64,000 nucleotides of DNA. Source: Salibaculum sp031581025 (lineage in GTDB: Bacteria > Pseudomonadota > Alphaproteobacteria > Rhodobacterales > Rhodobacteraceae). The DNA lies in assembly GCF_031581025.1 (NCBI RefSeq), contig NZ_JAVLCA010000002.1; one strand, given 5' to 3'. Below, piece after piece: positions 1 through 8,485 of the stretch. The notes beneath the pieces were generated by a model that was given only the letters and a program-made list of their open reading frames with translations, made no database searches and was not told the origin of the DNA. The stretch's first letter is position 1, and every line of letters starts with the position of its first letter. Made by a program: the position numbers and the translations under genes.

Positions 1-1
1 G

Positions 2-844
2 GCGCGCCCGCATGTTCTGGTCTTTCCCGAGGGGCTTGACCCAGCGGCCACCCACCATCTGGTGCGGGCGGAGCTGACGCCGCGGCGGCCGCGCCGCCTG
101 CACCGGCATGCCTTCCACGAGTTGCTCTGGGTGCAGAACGGGACGGTGCGCCACCACCTGCCCGACCGGCGTGAGGATCTGGCCGAGGGCGACCTGATCT
201 TCATCCGCCCCGGCGACACCCATGGCCTTCAGGGGCGGGGCGAGGCCGCCATGGTGGTATCACTCTCCATACGCGACAGTGCCATCGCAACGCTGGGCGC
301 GCGTCACCCGGCCCTGGCGGGCATGGGGTTCTGGTCCGATGGCCCCGTGCCGCCCCGGCATCACCTGGACATGCGCCGCATGGCCGAGGTCAACCACGCC
401 GCCCTGCGGCTGGAACGCGGGCCCCGCGACGCGCTGACGCTTGAGGCCTTCCTGTTGCCGCTGCTGGCCGATCTGGCGCAGGCCCCGGCAGACATCCCGC
501 CCGATGCGCCCGCCTGGCTGCGCCATGCCTGCGCCGTCGCGCAGGACCCGGAGGTCTTTCGCCAGGGCGCCGCTGGGCTGGTCCGCGTGGCAGGCCGCGC
601 CCACCCCCATGTCGCCCGCACCATGCGGCGCCACATGGGCCAGACCCCATCCGATTACGTCAACGCCCGGCGCATGGCCCATGCCGCCACCCGCCTTCTG
701 GGCAGCGAGGACAGCCTGGCCGAGATCGCCGCCGATTGCGGTGTTCCCAACCTGTCGCATTTTCACAAGCTGTTCCTGGCCGCCCATGGCCAGACGCCGC
801 AGCGATTCCGCCGTGCCCGCCGCCAGCAGCTGATCCAGCCCTGA
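2..844 (+). CDS. AraC-family transcriptional regulator (5' end beyond the window)
   Basis: The reading frame is open to the left edge of the window, so the start may lie outside it. An internal GTG at 62 is possible but has no clear ribosome binding site. The N-terminal half looks like a cupin sensor domain: HRHAFHELLWV, then EGDLIFIRPGDTHGL. The last 100 residues carry an AraC double helix-turn-helix, with DSLAEIAADCGVPNLSHFHK and the GQTPQRFRR end typical of the family. It lies 66 bp upstream of deoC in the same direction and may control that operon; this is inferred from position only. The effector is unknown. Confidence 0.8.
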   Translation, partial: ARPHVLVFPEGLDPAATHHLVRAELTPRRPRRLHRHAFHELLWVQNGTVRHHLPDRREDLAEGDLIFIRPGDTHGLQGRGEAAMVVSLSIRDSAIATLGARHPALAGMGFWSDGPVPPRHHLDMRRMAEVNHAALRLERGPRDALTLEAFLLPLLADLAQAPADIPPDAPAWLRHACAVAQDPEVFRQGAAGLVRVAGRAHPHVARTMRRHMGQTPSDYVNARRMAHAATRLLGSEDSLAEIAADCGVPNLSHFHKLFLAAHGQTPQRFRRARRQQLIQP

Positions 845-910
845 CGCCGCGCCACATCTTGCCAGTCTGCGCGCCCCGTGACAGGCTTTGCCCATCGACG
901 GGAGGCCCCT

Positions 911-1909
911 TTGCACACCACCGACAGCCACATGACGCGCGCCAGCGCGCAACTGCCGCAGGTCCATGAGCCGCGCAACGCGGGGATGGAGATGGACCTC
1001 TCGTGGGTCCGTGCCGTGCAGGCCAATAGGTCCGCCATCGAACGCCGCGCCGCGACCTTGCCGGGCCGCCGCAGCGTCAAAAGGGACTATCAGGCCGCCT
1101 GGCTGTGCAAGGCCATCAGCCTGATCGACCTGACCACGCTGGCAGGCGACGATACCGAGGGCCGCGTGCGCCGCCTCTGCGCCAAGGCCCGTCAGCCGGT
1201 GCGCGCCGATATCCTCGACGCGCTTGGGATGCAGGGCCTGACCACCGGCGCGGTCTGCGTCTATCACGAGATGGTCGCACCGGCGGTCGAGGCCCTTCGC
1301 GGATCGGGCATTCCGGTGGCCGCGGTGTCCACCGGTTTTCCGGCGGGACTCTCGCCCTACCGCCTGCGCATTGCCGAAATCGGCGAAAGCGTTGCCGCCG
1401 GGGCCGAGGAGATCGACATCGTCATTTCCCGCCGCCATGTCCTGCAAGGCAACTGGCAGGCGCTTTACGACGAAATGCGCGAGATGCGCGCGGCCTGCGG
1501 CGACGCGCATGTCAAGGCCATCCTCGCCACCGGCGAACTGGGCACGCTGCGCAACGTCGCCCGCGCCTCGCTGGTCTGCATGATGGCCGGCGCCGATTTC
1601 ATCAAGACCTCGACCGGCAAGGAAGGAGTCAATGCCACCCTGCCCGTCAGCCTGACCATGGTCCGCGCGATCCGCGACTACGCGGCGCGCACCGGCTACA
1701 AGGTGGGCTACAAGCCCGCGGGCGGGATTTCCAGGGCCAAGGACGCGCTGACCTACCTAGCGCTGATCAAGGACGAGTTGGGCAACCGCTGGCTGCAGCC
1801 CGACCTGTTCCGCTTCGGCGCCTCGTCCCTGCTGGGCGACATCGAGCGCCAGCTGGAGCATCACCTGACCGGGGCCTATTCCGTGGGCTGGCGGCACGCG
1901 ATTGGATAA
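911..1909 (+). CDS. deoC: Deoxyribose-phosphate aldolase
   Basis: It should cleave 2-deoxyribose 5-phosphate to glyceraldehyde 3-phosphate and acetaldehyde in deoxynucleoside catabolism. The protein (332 aa) matches the longer DeoC type, similar to the human enzyme. The Schiff-base lysine lies in TSTGKEG (Lys237, codon at 1619) and the second active-site lysine in GYKPAGG (Lys268). I chose TTG at 911 because GGAGG sits six bases upstream at 901-905; ATG at 878 or 932 are alternatives with poorer sites. The next gene starts four bases after the stop and encodes an aldehyde dehydrogenase that could oxidise the acetaldehyde product. Confidence 0.9.
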   Translation: MHTTDSHMTRASAQLPQVHEPRNAGMEMDLSWVRAVQANRSAIERRAATLPGRRSVKRDYQAAWLCKAISLIDLTTLAGDDTEGRVRRLCAKARQPVRADILDALGMQGLTTGAVCVYHEMVAPAVEALRGSGIPVAAVSTGFPAGLSPYRLRIAEIGESVAAGAEEIDIVISRRHVLQGNWQALYDEMREMRAACGDAHVKAILATGELGTLRNVARASLVCMMAGADFIKTSTGKEGVNATLPVSLTMVRAIRDYAARTGYKVGYKPAGGISRAKDALTYLALIKDELGNRWLQPDLFRFGASSLLGDIERQLEHHLTGAYSVGWRHAIG

Positions 1910-1913
1910 GCCG

Positions 1914-4238
1914 ATGACCGTGAAAGACATCTTCGAGACCATGGACTACGGCCCCGCCCTGGAATCCGCCGCCCCCGCGCTGGAATGGTTGGTGGATATG
2001 GGCGACCGGTTCGGCTGTTTCATCGACGGCAAATTCGCCGACCCGGGCGAAACCTTCGAGGCGAAGAACCCCGCCACCGGCAACGTGCTGGCCCATGTCA
2101 CGCAAGCCACGCAGGCGGATGTGGACGCCGCTGTCGCCGCCGCACGCAAGGCGCAGCCGAAATGGGCACAGGACGGCCACAAGCGCGCCCGCGCGCTTTA
2201 TGCCATCGCGCGTTTGCTGCAGAAACATGCGCGCCTTTTCGCCGTGCTCGAAACCCTCGACAACGGCAAGCCGATCCGCGAAAGCCGCGACATCGACATC
2301 CCGCTGGCCGCGCGGCATTTCTATTACCACGCCGGCATGGCCGAGCTGATGGAAGAGGAACTGCCCGACCAGGAGCCTCTGGGCGTCTGCGGCCAGATCG
2401 TACCCTGGAACTTTCCGCTGCTGATGCTCGCGTGGAAGATCGCCCCGGCGCTGGCTATGGGCAATACGACCGTCTTGAAGCCGGCCGAATACACCTCGCT
2501 CACGGCGCTTCTCTTCGCCGATATCTGCCGCCAGGCGGGCCTGCCAAAAGGCGTCGTCAACATCGTCACCGGCGACGGCGCCGTGGGCGAGATGCTGGTC
2601 GCGGCGGATGTGGACAAGATCGCCTTCACCGGCTCCACCGCCGTGGGCCGCCGCATCCGCGAGGCCACCGCCGGATCAGGCAAGGCCCTGACGCTCGAAC
2701 TGGGCGGCAAGTCGCCCTACGTCGTCTTCGAAGACGCCGATATCGACAGCGCGATCGAGGGGCTGGTCGACGCGATCTGGTTCAACCAGGGCGAGGTCTG
2801 CTGCGCCGGGTCGCGCCTGCTGGTACAGGAAGGCATTGCGCCACGCTTCTATGACAAGTTGCGCGCGCGCATGGACAAGCTGCGCCTGGGCGACCCGCTG
2901 GACAAGGCCATCGACGTCGGCGCCGTGGTCGACCCGGTCCAGTTGCGGACGATCACCGAGATGGTCGCGGCATCGAACGGCGACATTTACCAGACCCCCG
3001 GCCCGCTGCCCGACAACGGTTGCTACTATCCGCCCACCCTGATCACCCGCCTGTCGCCCGCCGACCGCCTGATGCAAGAGGAAATCTTCGGCCCGGTCCT
3101 TGTCTCGTCCACCTTCCGCACGCCGGCCGAGGCGGTGGAGCTGGCCAACAGCACCCGCTACGGGCTGGCGGCTTCGCTCTGGACCGAGAACATAAACCTG
3201 GCCCTCGATATCGCGCCGAAACTGGCCGCCGGCGTGGTCTGGGTTAACGCCACGAACCTCTTTGACGCCGCCGCCGGTTTCGGCGGGGTGCGCGAAAGCG
3301 GCTTCGGCCGCGAGGGCGGCTGGGAGGGGCTTCTGGCCTATACCCGGCCCAGGGGCACGGCCCAGAAACTGTCGCCGGTGGCGCCCTTCACCACCAATGA
3401 CGGGAACCCGATCCCGCCGCTGGACCGCACCGCCAAGCTCTATGTCGGCGGCAAGCAGGCTCGCCCCGACGGCGGCTGTTCCCGGCCCGTCTATACCCGG
3501 ACGGGAAAGTTGCTCGGCCATGCCTCGCTGGCCAATCGCAAGGACCTGCGCAACGCGGTCGAGGCCATGACGGCCGCCAGGGCCTGGTCCGCGACCACCG
3601 GCCACCAGCGGGCGCAGATCCTCTATTACATCGCCGAGAACCTCTCGGCCCGCGAGGATGAATTCGCCGCCCGGATCAACCACCTGACCGGCGGGCGCTC
3701 GGGCGACAAGGAGGTGACGCAGGCCATCCGGACCCTGTTCAAATGGGCGGCCTGGGCCGACAAGCACGACCACCGCGCCAAGCCGGTGCCCCTGCGCGGC
3801 ACGGCACTGGCCATGAACGAACCGGTCGGCAATATCGGCGTGCTCTGCGACGATGCGCGGGCGCTGATGGGCCTGATCGAGCCCATGGCCCCCGCCATTG
3901 CCATGGGCAACCGCGTTACCGCGGTGGCCTCGGCCCCCTATCCACTCGCCGCGACCGATTTCTATCAGGTGCTGGACACCTCGGACCTGCCCGGCGGGGT
4001 GGTCAATATCCTTACCGGCGATCATGCCGACCTTGCCCCGCAGATGGCCGCCCATGCGGGGCTCGATGCGGTCTGGTCGTTTTCCTCGACGGACCTGTCG
4101 GCAGAGATCGAACGCACCTCGGCGGGCACACTGAAACGCACCTGGGTCAACAACGGCCAGACCCGCGCCTGGCCCAGCACGACCTGGCTGGCGCAATCGA
4201 CCGAGGTCAAGACCGTCTGGATTCCCTACGGCGAATAG
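1914..4238 (+). CDS. ALDH16-type two-domain aldehyde dehydrogenase
   Basis: NAD(P)-dependent aldehyde dehydrogenase of 774 aa. The first ~490 residues are a complete ALDH unit: PWNFPLLMLAWKIAPA, FTGSTAVG, the general base in LELGGKSP (Glu262) and the nucleophile in NQGEVCCAGSR (Cys296 by alignment to NQGQCCCAGSR of ALDH2). A second, degenerate ALDH-like domain of ~270 residues follows without a catalytic cysteine; this tandem layout defines ALDH16. Human ALDH16A1 lacks the nucleophile, whereas this bacterial copy keeps it and should be active. The ATG at 1914 is preferred over TTG at 1902, which would overlap deoC. Coupling to deoC suggests acetaldehyde as substrate (inference). Confidence 0.88.
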   Translation: MTVKDIFETMDYGPALESAAPALEWLVDMGDRFGCFIDGKFADPGETFEAKNPATGNVLAHVTQATQADVDAAVAAARKAQPKWAQDGHKRARALYAIARLLQKHARLFAVLETLDNGKPIRESRDIDIPLAARHFYYHAGMAELMEEELPDQEPLGVCGQIVPWNFPLLMLAWKIAPALAMGNTTVLKPAEYTSLTALLFADICRQAGLPKGVVNIVTGDGAVGEMLVAADVDKIAFTGSTAVGRRIREATAGSGKALTLELGGKSPYVVFEDADIDSAIEGLVDAIWFNQGEVCCAGSRLLVQEGIAPRFYDKLRARMDKLRLGDPLDKAIDVGAVVDPVQLRTITEMVAASNGDIYQTPGPLPDNGCYYPPTLITRLSPADRLMQEEIFGPVLVSSTFRTPAEAVELANSTRYGLAASLWTENINLALDIAPKLAAGVVWVNATNLFDAAAGFGGVRESGFGREGGWEGLLAYTRPRGTAQKLSPVAPFTTNDGNPIPPLDRTAKLYVGGKQARPDGGCSRPVYTRTGKLLGHASLANRKDLRNAVEAMTAARAWSATTGHQRAQILYYIAENLSAREDEFAARINHLTGGRSGDKEVTQAIRTLFKWAAWADKHDHRAKPVPLRGTALAMNEPVGNIGVLCDDARALMGLIEPMAPAIAMGNRVTAVASAPYPLAATDFYQVLDTSDLPGGVVNILTGDHADLAPQMAAHAGLDAVWSFSSTDLSAEIERTSAGTLKRTWVNNGQTRAWPSTTWLAQSTEVKTVWIPYGE

Positions 4239-4380
4239 CCTGCGGTTTCTTTGGACCAAAAATATCCCGGGGGAGTCTGCCCATCGGGCAGACGGGGGCA
4301 GCGCCCCCGATCACGAGGTGAGGTGACGCCAAAGGCGACGCCGAGACATCATGGGTGCGCGGCACGCGCACACGATCAGG
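4239..4380. repeat. Intergenic repeat with AAATATCCCGGGGG box and hairpin, between convergent genes
   Basis: The box AAATATCCCGGGGG at 4260-4273 is followed by an inverted repeat around TCTGCCCATCGGGCAGA and by GGGGGCAGCGCCCCC at 4294-4308. The same box plus the same GGGGGCAGCGCCCCC palindrome recurs at 31349-31384, and a one-mismatch copy on the other strand lies at 22486-22499. The spot between convergent genes suggests a bidirectional terminator. Confidence 0.6.
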
Positions 4381-5055
4381 TCATTTGCCGCGCCAGTTGT
4401 CCCACCAGCGCCGCAGCCGCCCGCGCCGCTTTGCAAAATCCGCCTGCACATGATCCATCCGGTCCTCCGCGCTCTCGGTCAGCGGGTCCAGCGTGCGTTC
4501 ACGGAACTGCCGCCACATGGCCCGCACGAACAGGACGCCCGCCAGCATCAGCGCGTAGATGATGAAATTGGACCAGGGGATCGGGCGGAAATCCTCGCCC
4601 GGCGTGGGGCGAATCGACACGGCATTGGGATAGATCGACAGCCAGTTGATGCGCCAGCCGTAGTGGGTGATCACGACCCAGTCATGCGGCGGCTCGGTCG
4701 AGATCGCGGTTCCCGCCTCGGCCTGCAGATCGGCACTGTCGAACTTGAAATAGGGGGGGTAGATCCACCCGGTGTCCTCGTTGCGGTAAACGATGGTCTG
4801 TCTGCCGCTCCGGATCAGGTTGAACAGGTAGCTCTTCTTGCGCTCGGCATTGATGAACCGCAGGTCGCGCGAAACGCTTTCGGCATTGCCGGTATCCGTC
4901 TGGGCGAAGAATATCCGGTTGAGCCCCGAGAAATCCGTGCGCACCACCTCGGTCGAGGTCACCCGCGCGATGTCGCGCTGCGGCAGCACGTAGTGCAGCC
5001 AGAGGGCGAGGATCAAAAAGATCGTGATACGGACGGCGCGGCGGATATTGCGCAT
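4381..5055 (-). CDS. DUF1523-like membrane-anchored protein
   Basis: 224 aa, function unknown. An N-terminal membrane segment (about residues 9-25, ITIFLILALWLHYVLP) and a second hydrophobic segment (about residues 163-178, FIIYALMLAGVLFVRAMW) flank a periplasm-sized region of ~130 residues with a conserved-looking HYGWRINWLSIYPNA stretch. The C-terminus is short, basic and rich in Trp and Arg. The resemblance to DUF1523 is from memory of alphaproteobacterial proteins. It lies 12 bp downstream of another small membrane protein gene on the same strand, so the two are probably co-transcribed. Confidence 0.7.
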   Translation of the reverse strand: MRNIRRAVRITIFLILALWLHYVLPQRDIARVTSTEVVRTDFSGLNRIFFAQTDTGNAESVSRDLRFINAERKKSYLFNLIRSGRQTIVYRNEDTGWIYPPYFKFDSADLQAEAGTAISTEPPHDWVVITHYGWRINWLSIYPNAVSIRPTPGEDFRPIPWSNFIIYALMLAGVLFVRAMWRQFRERTLDPLTESAEDRMDHVQADFAKRRGRLRRWWDNWRGK

Positions 5056-5067
5056 GGCGGGCTCTCT

Positions 5068-5328
5068 TCAGTTGACGAAATAAATGATGGCGCCGACCAG
5101 GACCGGCGGAATGACATAGACCAGCAGGATCAGCCGCCGTCTCAGGCTGGTCTCATACTCTTTCATGCCTTCCTTGACAAAGGCATCGCGGTGAATGCCC
5201 GCGGGACGGGTTTCCTCCCATTCGGCCTCGAGCTTCTCGCGCCGGACCGACCGTGAGTAGAGCGAGATGCAGACATAGACAACGCTGAGGAAAAGAAACC
5301 CGAAGATGACAAGCCGAACGAAGCTCAT
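5068..5328 (-). CDS. Small two-helix membrane protein
   Basis: 86 aa. A transmembrane segment at the N-terminus (VRLVIFGFLFLSVVYVCISLY) and another at the C-terminus (LILLVYVIPPVLVGAIIYFV) enclose a charged loop of ~35 residues. No family is recognised. The ATG at 5326-5328 is preferred over an upstream GTG because GGAAAGG lies eight bases before it. This ATG overlaps the stop of a possible upstream reading frame (ATGA), which hints at translational coupling. Confidence 0.65.
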   Translation of the reverse strand: MSFVRLVIFGFLFLSVVYVCISLYSRSVRREKLEAEWEETRPAGIHRDAFVKEGMKEYETSLRRRLILLVYVIPPVLVGAIIYFVN

Positions 5329-5507
5329 TGTCCACACCTTTCCGTCAAGTCCCCCGCGGCGCCCCCGGGGGTGACCTTCAGCGGCACCGCCTTCAAGGCC
5401 GCGTGCCGGAAGAGTGCCGCGCCAGCGCCCACCTTGTCCACAGCGCAGTCTGCCGCGCGGGGCGCGTCCGCATCGGGCCTGTCCGCCGCGACCCGCTGGG
5501 TCCGCAT
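5325..5507 (-). CDS. Possible small reading frame coupled to the downstream membrane protein
   Basis: 60 aa from ATG at 5507, ending in a TGA that overlaps the start of the next gene as ATGA. Codons are GC-rich at third positions, like neighbouring genes. The open frame extends upstream to about 5618 without a good start. A separate ATG at 5628 opens MDVKAGIEDASSKLA and then stops at 5581 in another frame, so this may be the remains of one ~100-aa gene split by a frameshift. No homology is recognised. The rest of the 5329-5691 stretch shows no other gene. Confidence 0.3.
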   Translation of the reverse strand: MRTQRVAADRPDADAPRAADCAVDKVGAGAALFRHAALKAVPLKVTPGGAAGDLTERCGQ

Positions 5508-5657
5508 GTCGACCTGCCGCGCCGGGGTGTCGAAGGCGACGTCGGACGCGGCGACAGTGCGGGGACGAGCGTCCGGTCCATCAGGCCAGTTTCGACGAGG
5601 CGTCTTCGATCCCGGCTTTCACGTCCATCCGTCGCGTGGCCCGAGCAGGGGCCGCCT

Positions 5658-5677
5658 GCGCTGCGTCGACGCAGCGC
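5658..5677 (-). terminator. 20-bp perfect palindrome downstream of the 5692-6036 gene
   Basis: GCGCTGCGTCGACGCAGCGC is a perfect 20-bp palindrome beginning 15 bases after the stop of the minus-strand gene at 5692-6036. It could end that transcript, although no run of T follows. A protein-binding site is the alternative. Confidence 0.35.
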
Positions 5678-5691
5678 CCCTTCGGATACCG

Positions 5692-6036
5692 TCACCAAGT
5701 TTCGTTCTTCCATCGCCTGGGCAGGCTGGCCACCCCCAACACCATCACCGGCCCCCAAAGCAGCGCGGAAATCGCGCCCAGCTTGAGGAAATGCCCCACG
5801 AAAGGCGCCAGGCCGTCGCGCGTCAGTGTCGCCCAGTCAATGCCCTGCGCGAGGTAGAGCACCGTGAAGAAGCCGATGCCCAGCACCAGCATGATCAGGG
5901 CCGAACACAGGCCGAGCAGGATCAGCGGCTTCACGCCCTCCGGGAAGACATGAAACAACAGGCGCGGCACAGACCAGCCCATGGCCGCCAGAACCAGCGC
6001 AGGAACGATCAGGTCGAGCCCGACACCGCCCGTCAT
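5692..6036 (-). CDS. Hypothetical three-helix membrane protein
   Basis: 114 aa with three predicted transmembrane segments: LDLIVPALVLAAMGWSV, PLILLGLCSALIMLVLGIGF and LGAISALLWGPVMVLGVASL. No catalytic motif is visible and I do not recognise the family. The end RRWKNETW is basic and likely cytoplasmic. The gene lies about 100 bp downstream of the L,D-transpeptidase gene on the same strand and could be transcribed with it. A role at the envelope is possible but unsupported. Confidence 0.6.
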   Translation of the reverse strand: MTGGVGLDLIVPALVLAAMGWSVPRLLFHVFPEGVKPLILLGLCSALIMLVLGIGFFTVLYLAQGIDWATLTRDGLAPFVGHFLKLGAISALLWGPVMVLGVASLPRRWKNETW

Positions 6037-6141
6037 TCCCCGGCCCTGTCATCCCGGCCCCCGCAGCCCAGGCCGCGCCCCTCGGACCGCACCGCAAGCC
6101 CGCTCCTCCGACTGTCAACGCAGGCCCCCACGGCGCCCCGC

Positions 6142-6912
6142 TCAGGTCTCGTCGGACGCCGCGCCGTCTTCGGCGGGCACCTCCGTGACGCCGTAGATGG
6201 ACTCGGGATCGACGGTGGTCGGCGGCAGTTCCTCGCCCCGATTGGCAAGTTCCTCGCCCTCGGCGGCCACCGATTCCTCATAGGTCCGCACGGTCACGCG
6301 CGCGCCACGCTCGACACGCTCATAAAGGTCGATGATGTCCTGGTTGAACAGACGAATGCAGCCCGCCGACCCGGAATTGCCGATCGAGGTCAGGTCATTG
6401 GTGCCATGGATGCGGAAGTAGGTGTCACGCCCGTTCTGGTAGAGATAGAGCGCGCGCGCGCCCAGCGGGCTGGCAAGGCCACCCTCGACACCCTTTGCGA
6501 AGGGCCCGTAGACCTCGGGCTGGGTGCGCAACATGTTTGCCGTCGGGGTCCAGCCCGGCCATTCGCGCTTCATGCCGACCCTGGAGTCGCCGCGCATCCG
6601 CAGCCCGGCCCGTCCCACCGCGATGGGATAGCGCATGGCGGTACCATCCGGCTCGACGAAATAGAGGAGCTTGGCGTGGGGATCGACAACGATGGTGCCG
6701 GGGGCCTCGGGGCCGTCGTAGTCGACCGGCGTCCGGCGGTTGACGCCCTGCAGGTATTCCGCGGGCACCGGTGGCAGGACATACTCGCCGTCCTCCTGCG
6801 CCTCATACCCGGCAACTGGCCCGCCCGGCAGCACGCCCACGACCTCGCCGGAACACCCCGCAAGGGCCATCAGGGACAGGAGCGGGATCAAGAGGCGGAA
6901 AGCAGGGCGCAT
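6142..6912 (-). CDS. L,D-transpeptidase (YkuD family) lipoprotein
   Basis: 256 aa. A lipoprotein signal ends in LMALAGC, placing the lipidated cysteine at residue 20. The YkuD catalytic signature spans residues 169-187: HGTNDLTSIG, then SAGCIR, with His169, Cys185 and Arg187. Such enzymes form 3-3 peptidoglycan cross-links or attach proteins to peptidoglycan in the periplasm. The middle of the protein (residues ~70-165) is the usual YkuD beta-sandwich; the last ~50 residues are acidic and probably disordered. Start ATG at 6912 is well placed for the signal peptide. Confidence 0.9.
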   Translation of the reverse strand: MRPAFRLLIPLLSLMALAGCSGEVVGVLPGGPVAGYEAQEDGEYVLPPVPAEYLQGVNRRTPVDYDGPEAPGTIVVDPHAKLLYFVEPDGTAMRYPIAVGRAGLRMRGDSRVGMKREWPGWTPTANMLRTQPEVYGPFAKGVEGGLASPLGARALYLYQNGRDTYFRIHGTNDLTSIGNSGSAGCIRLFNQDIIDLYERVERGARVTVRTYEESVAAEGEELANRGEELPPTTVDPESIYGVTEVPAEDGAASDET

Positions 6913-7025
6913 GGGTCAATTTCCTTTTCAAGTCAGGCGCAGCCTAGCAGGCCCGCGCCCCGAGGCAATCCCGTCCGCGCAGGCGCTGTGCTTTCGATCA
7001 CGCGCCGAAAACACCCGGGCACGCC

Positions 7026-8228
7026 TCAGCCCACCACGTTGAACGCGGGGCCATAGGGGTATCCGGTCACGTTGTCGTTGCCGTCCTCGGTAATCACCAG
7101 GATATCATGCTCGCGGTATCCGCCAGCGCCCGGCTGACCCTGCGGAATCGTCAGCATCGGCTCCATCGAGATCACCATGCCGGGTTCCAGCACCGTGTCG
7201 ACGTCCTCGCGCAGTTCCAGCCCGGCTTCACGGCCATAGTAGTGACTGAGAATCCCGAACGAATGGCCATAGCCGAAGGTGCGGTATTGCAGCAGGTCGC
7301 GGTCGGCCAGAAAGGCGTTGATCTTCTCTGTGACCCCGGAACAGCTGGCCCCGGGCTGCAGCAGCGACATGCCGTATTCATGGGCGGCGACATTGGCCTC
7401 CCAGATCTCAAGGCTGTCCGCGTCGACCTCGCCCAGGAACATGGTCCGTTCCAGCGCGGTGTAATAGCCCGATATCATCGGGAAAGTGTTGAGCGACAGG
7501 ATATCCCCGCGCTGCACCTTGCGTGCCGTCACGGGGTTGTGGGCGCCATCGGTATTGATGCCCGACTGGAACCAGACCCAGGTGTCGCGATACTCGGCCT
7601 CGGGGAAACGCATGGCGATCTCCAGCTCCATGGCGTCGCGGCCCGCCATGGCCACGTCGATCTCGCGCGCCCCCTCGCGAACCGCCTCGCGAATGGCGTA
7701 ACCGCCCGCATCGGCCACCTCGGCCCCGGCCCGAATCAGGGCGATCTCGGCCTCGGACTTGCGCATGCGCTGGGCCATGGTGGCGGGCGCGATGTCCAGC
7801 GTCACGGCCGGGTCCAGCATGTCTTCGAGCAGGTCGCGCTGGGCCAGGGTCATGTGGTCCCCCTCGATCCCTATCACCGCGCCCGTTCCGATCACGGACC
7901 TGATCGCGCGCCAGTAGTTGCGCCGCTGCCAATCGGTGTAGGTGATGCTGTCCCCGAAAGACCGCCGCCAGGGCTGCGCGGCGTCGATCCCGGCGCTGAT
8001 GGTCACGCAATCTGTCCCTGTGACCACCAGCGCGTAGGGCCGCCCGAAGGCACAATAGAGAAAGCCCGAGTAATAGGCGACGTTGTGCATGGAGGTGAAG
8101 ACGCAGGCGCCGATACCGCTGTCTTCCATCGCGGCGCGCAGATCGGCGAGCCGTGCCTCGTATTCGGAGGCGTCGAATGGCAACACGCGGTCGCCCTGAT
8201 GAAAACGGTAAAAGTCGGGACGGTCCAT
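7026..8228 (-). CDS. Creatinase (creatine amidinohydrolase)
   Basis: 400 aa of the M24 pita-bread fold. Creatinase hydrolyses creatine to sarcosine and urea in the cytoplasm. The sequence resembles, from memory, Pseudomonas putida creatinase along its whole length: FTSMHNVAYYSGFLYC, FGRPYALVVT, WFQSGINTDGAHNPVT, ISGYYTALERT and LQYRTFGYGHSFG. His230 in DGAHNPVT matches the catalytic histidine (His232 in P. putida). The aminopeptidase metal ligands are not conserved, as expected. The gene diverges from the P1 peptidase gene across about 250 bp. Sarcosine is also an intermediate of the betaine pathway at 56-58 kb. Confidence 0.92.
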   Translation of the reverse strand: MDRPDFYRFHQGDRVLPFDASEYEARLADLRAAMEDSGIGACVFTSMHNVAYYSGFLYCAFGRPYALVVTGTDCVTISAGIDAAQPWRRSFGDSITYTDWQRRNYWRAIRSVIGTGAVIGIEGDHMTLAQRDLLEDMLDPAVTLDIAPATMAQRMRKSEAEIALIRAGAEVADAGGYAIREAVREGAREIDVAMAGRDAMELEIAMRFPEAEYRDTWVWFQSGINTDGAHNPVTARKVQRGDILSLNTFPMISGYYTALERTMFLGEVDADSLEIWEANVAAHEYGMSLLQPGASCSGVTEKINAFLADRDLLQYRTFGYGHSFGILSHYYGREAGLELREDVDTVLEPGMVISMEPMLTIPQGQPGAGGYREHDILVITEDGNDNVTGYPYGPAFNVVG

Positions 8229-8434
8229 GTCTGGCCCCCTTCGCCAAAAGAGGTCCCGGCGTTCAGGACGGACGGGCGCAGGAAATCGGGGGCGACGCCA
8301 TCGCGCCCTGCGCAGATCGCTCCTTAAGCGCCCTGGCCCCGGAATTCCAGAGATTTGTTGCCGCGGGGCAGGGCGGCACGACCCGAAGATGTCAGCCTCT
8401 GGCCATGCCGGGACACAGTCCCCACAATCGCAGC

Positions 8435-8485
8435 ATGAAAGAAAACGATTCCATCACAGACAAACCGCGCGGTGTGCCCATATGA
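8435..8485 (+). CDS. Possible 16-residue leader peptide
   Basis: ATG at 8435 opens MKENDSITDKPRGVPI and stops at 8483-8485, overlapping the P1 peptidase start as ATGA. The peptidase ATG has no recognisable ribosome binding site, so coupling to this frame is conceivable. The leader's own site is weak too, so this is tentative. Confidence 0.22.
   Translation: MKENDSITDKPRGVPI

Noticed and set aside
5393..5758. 121-residue minus-strand frame
   Set aside because: It overlaps the better-supported membrane protein gene at 5692 and is rich in Arg, Ser, Thr and Pro; judged a shadow.
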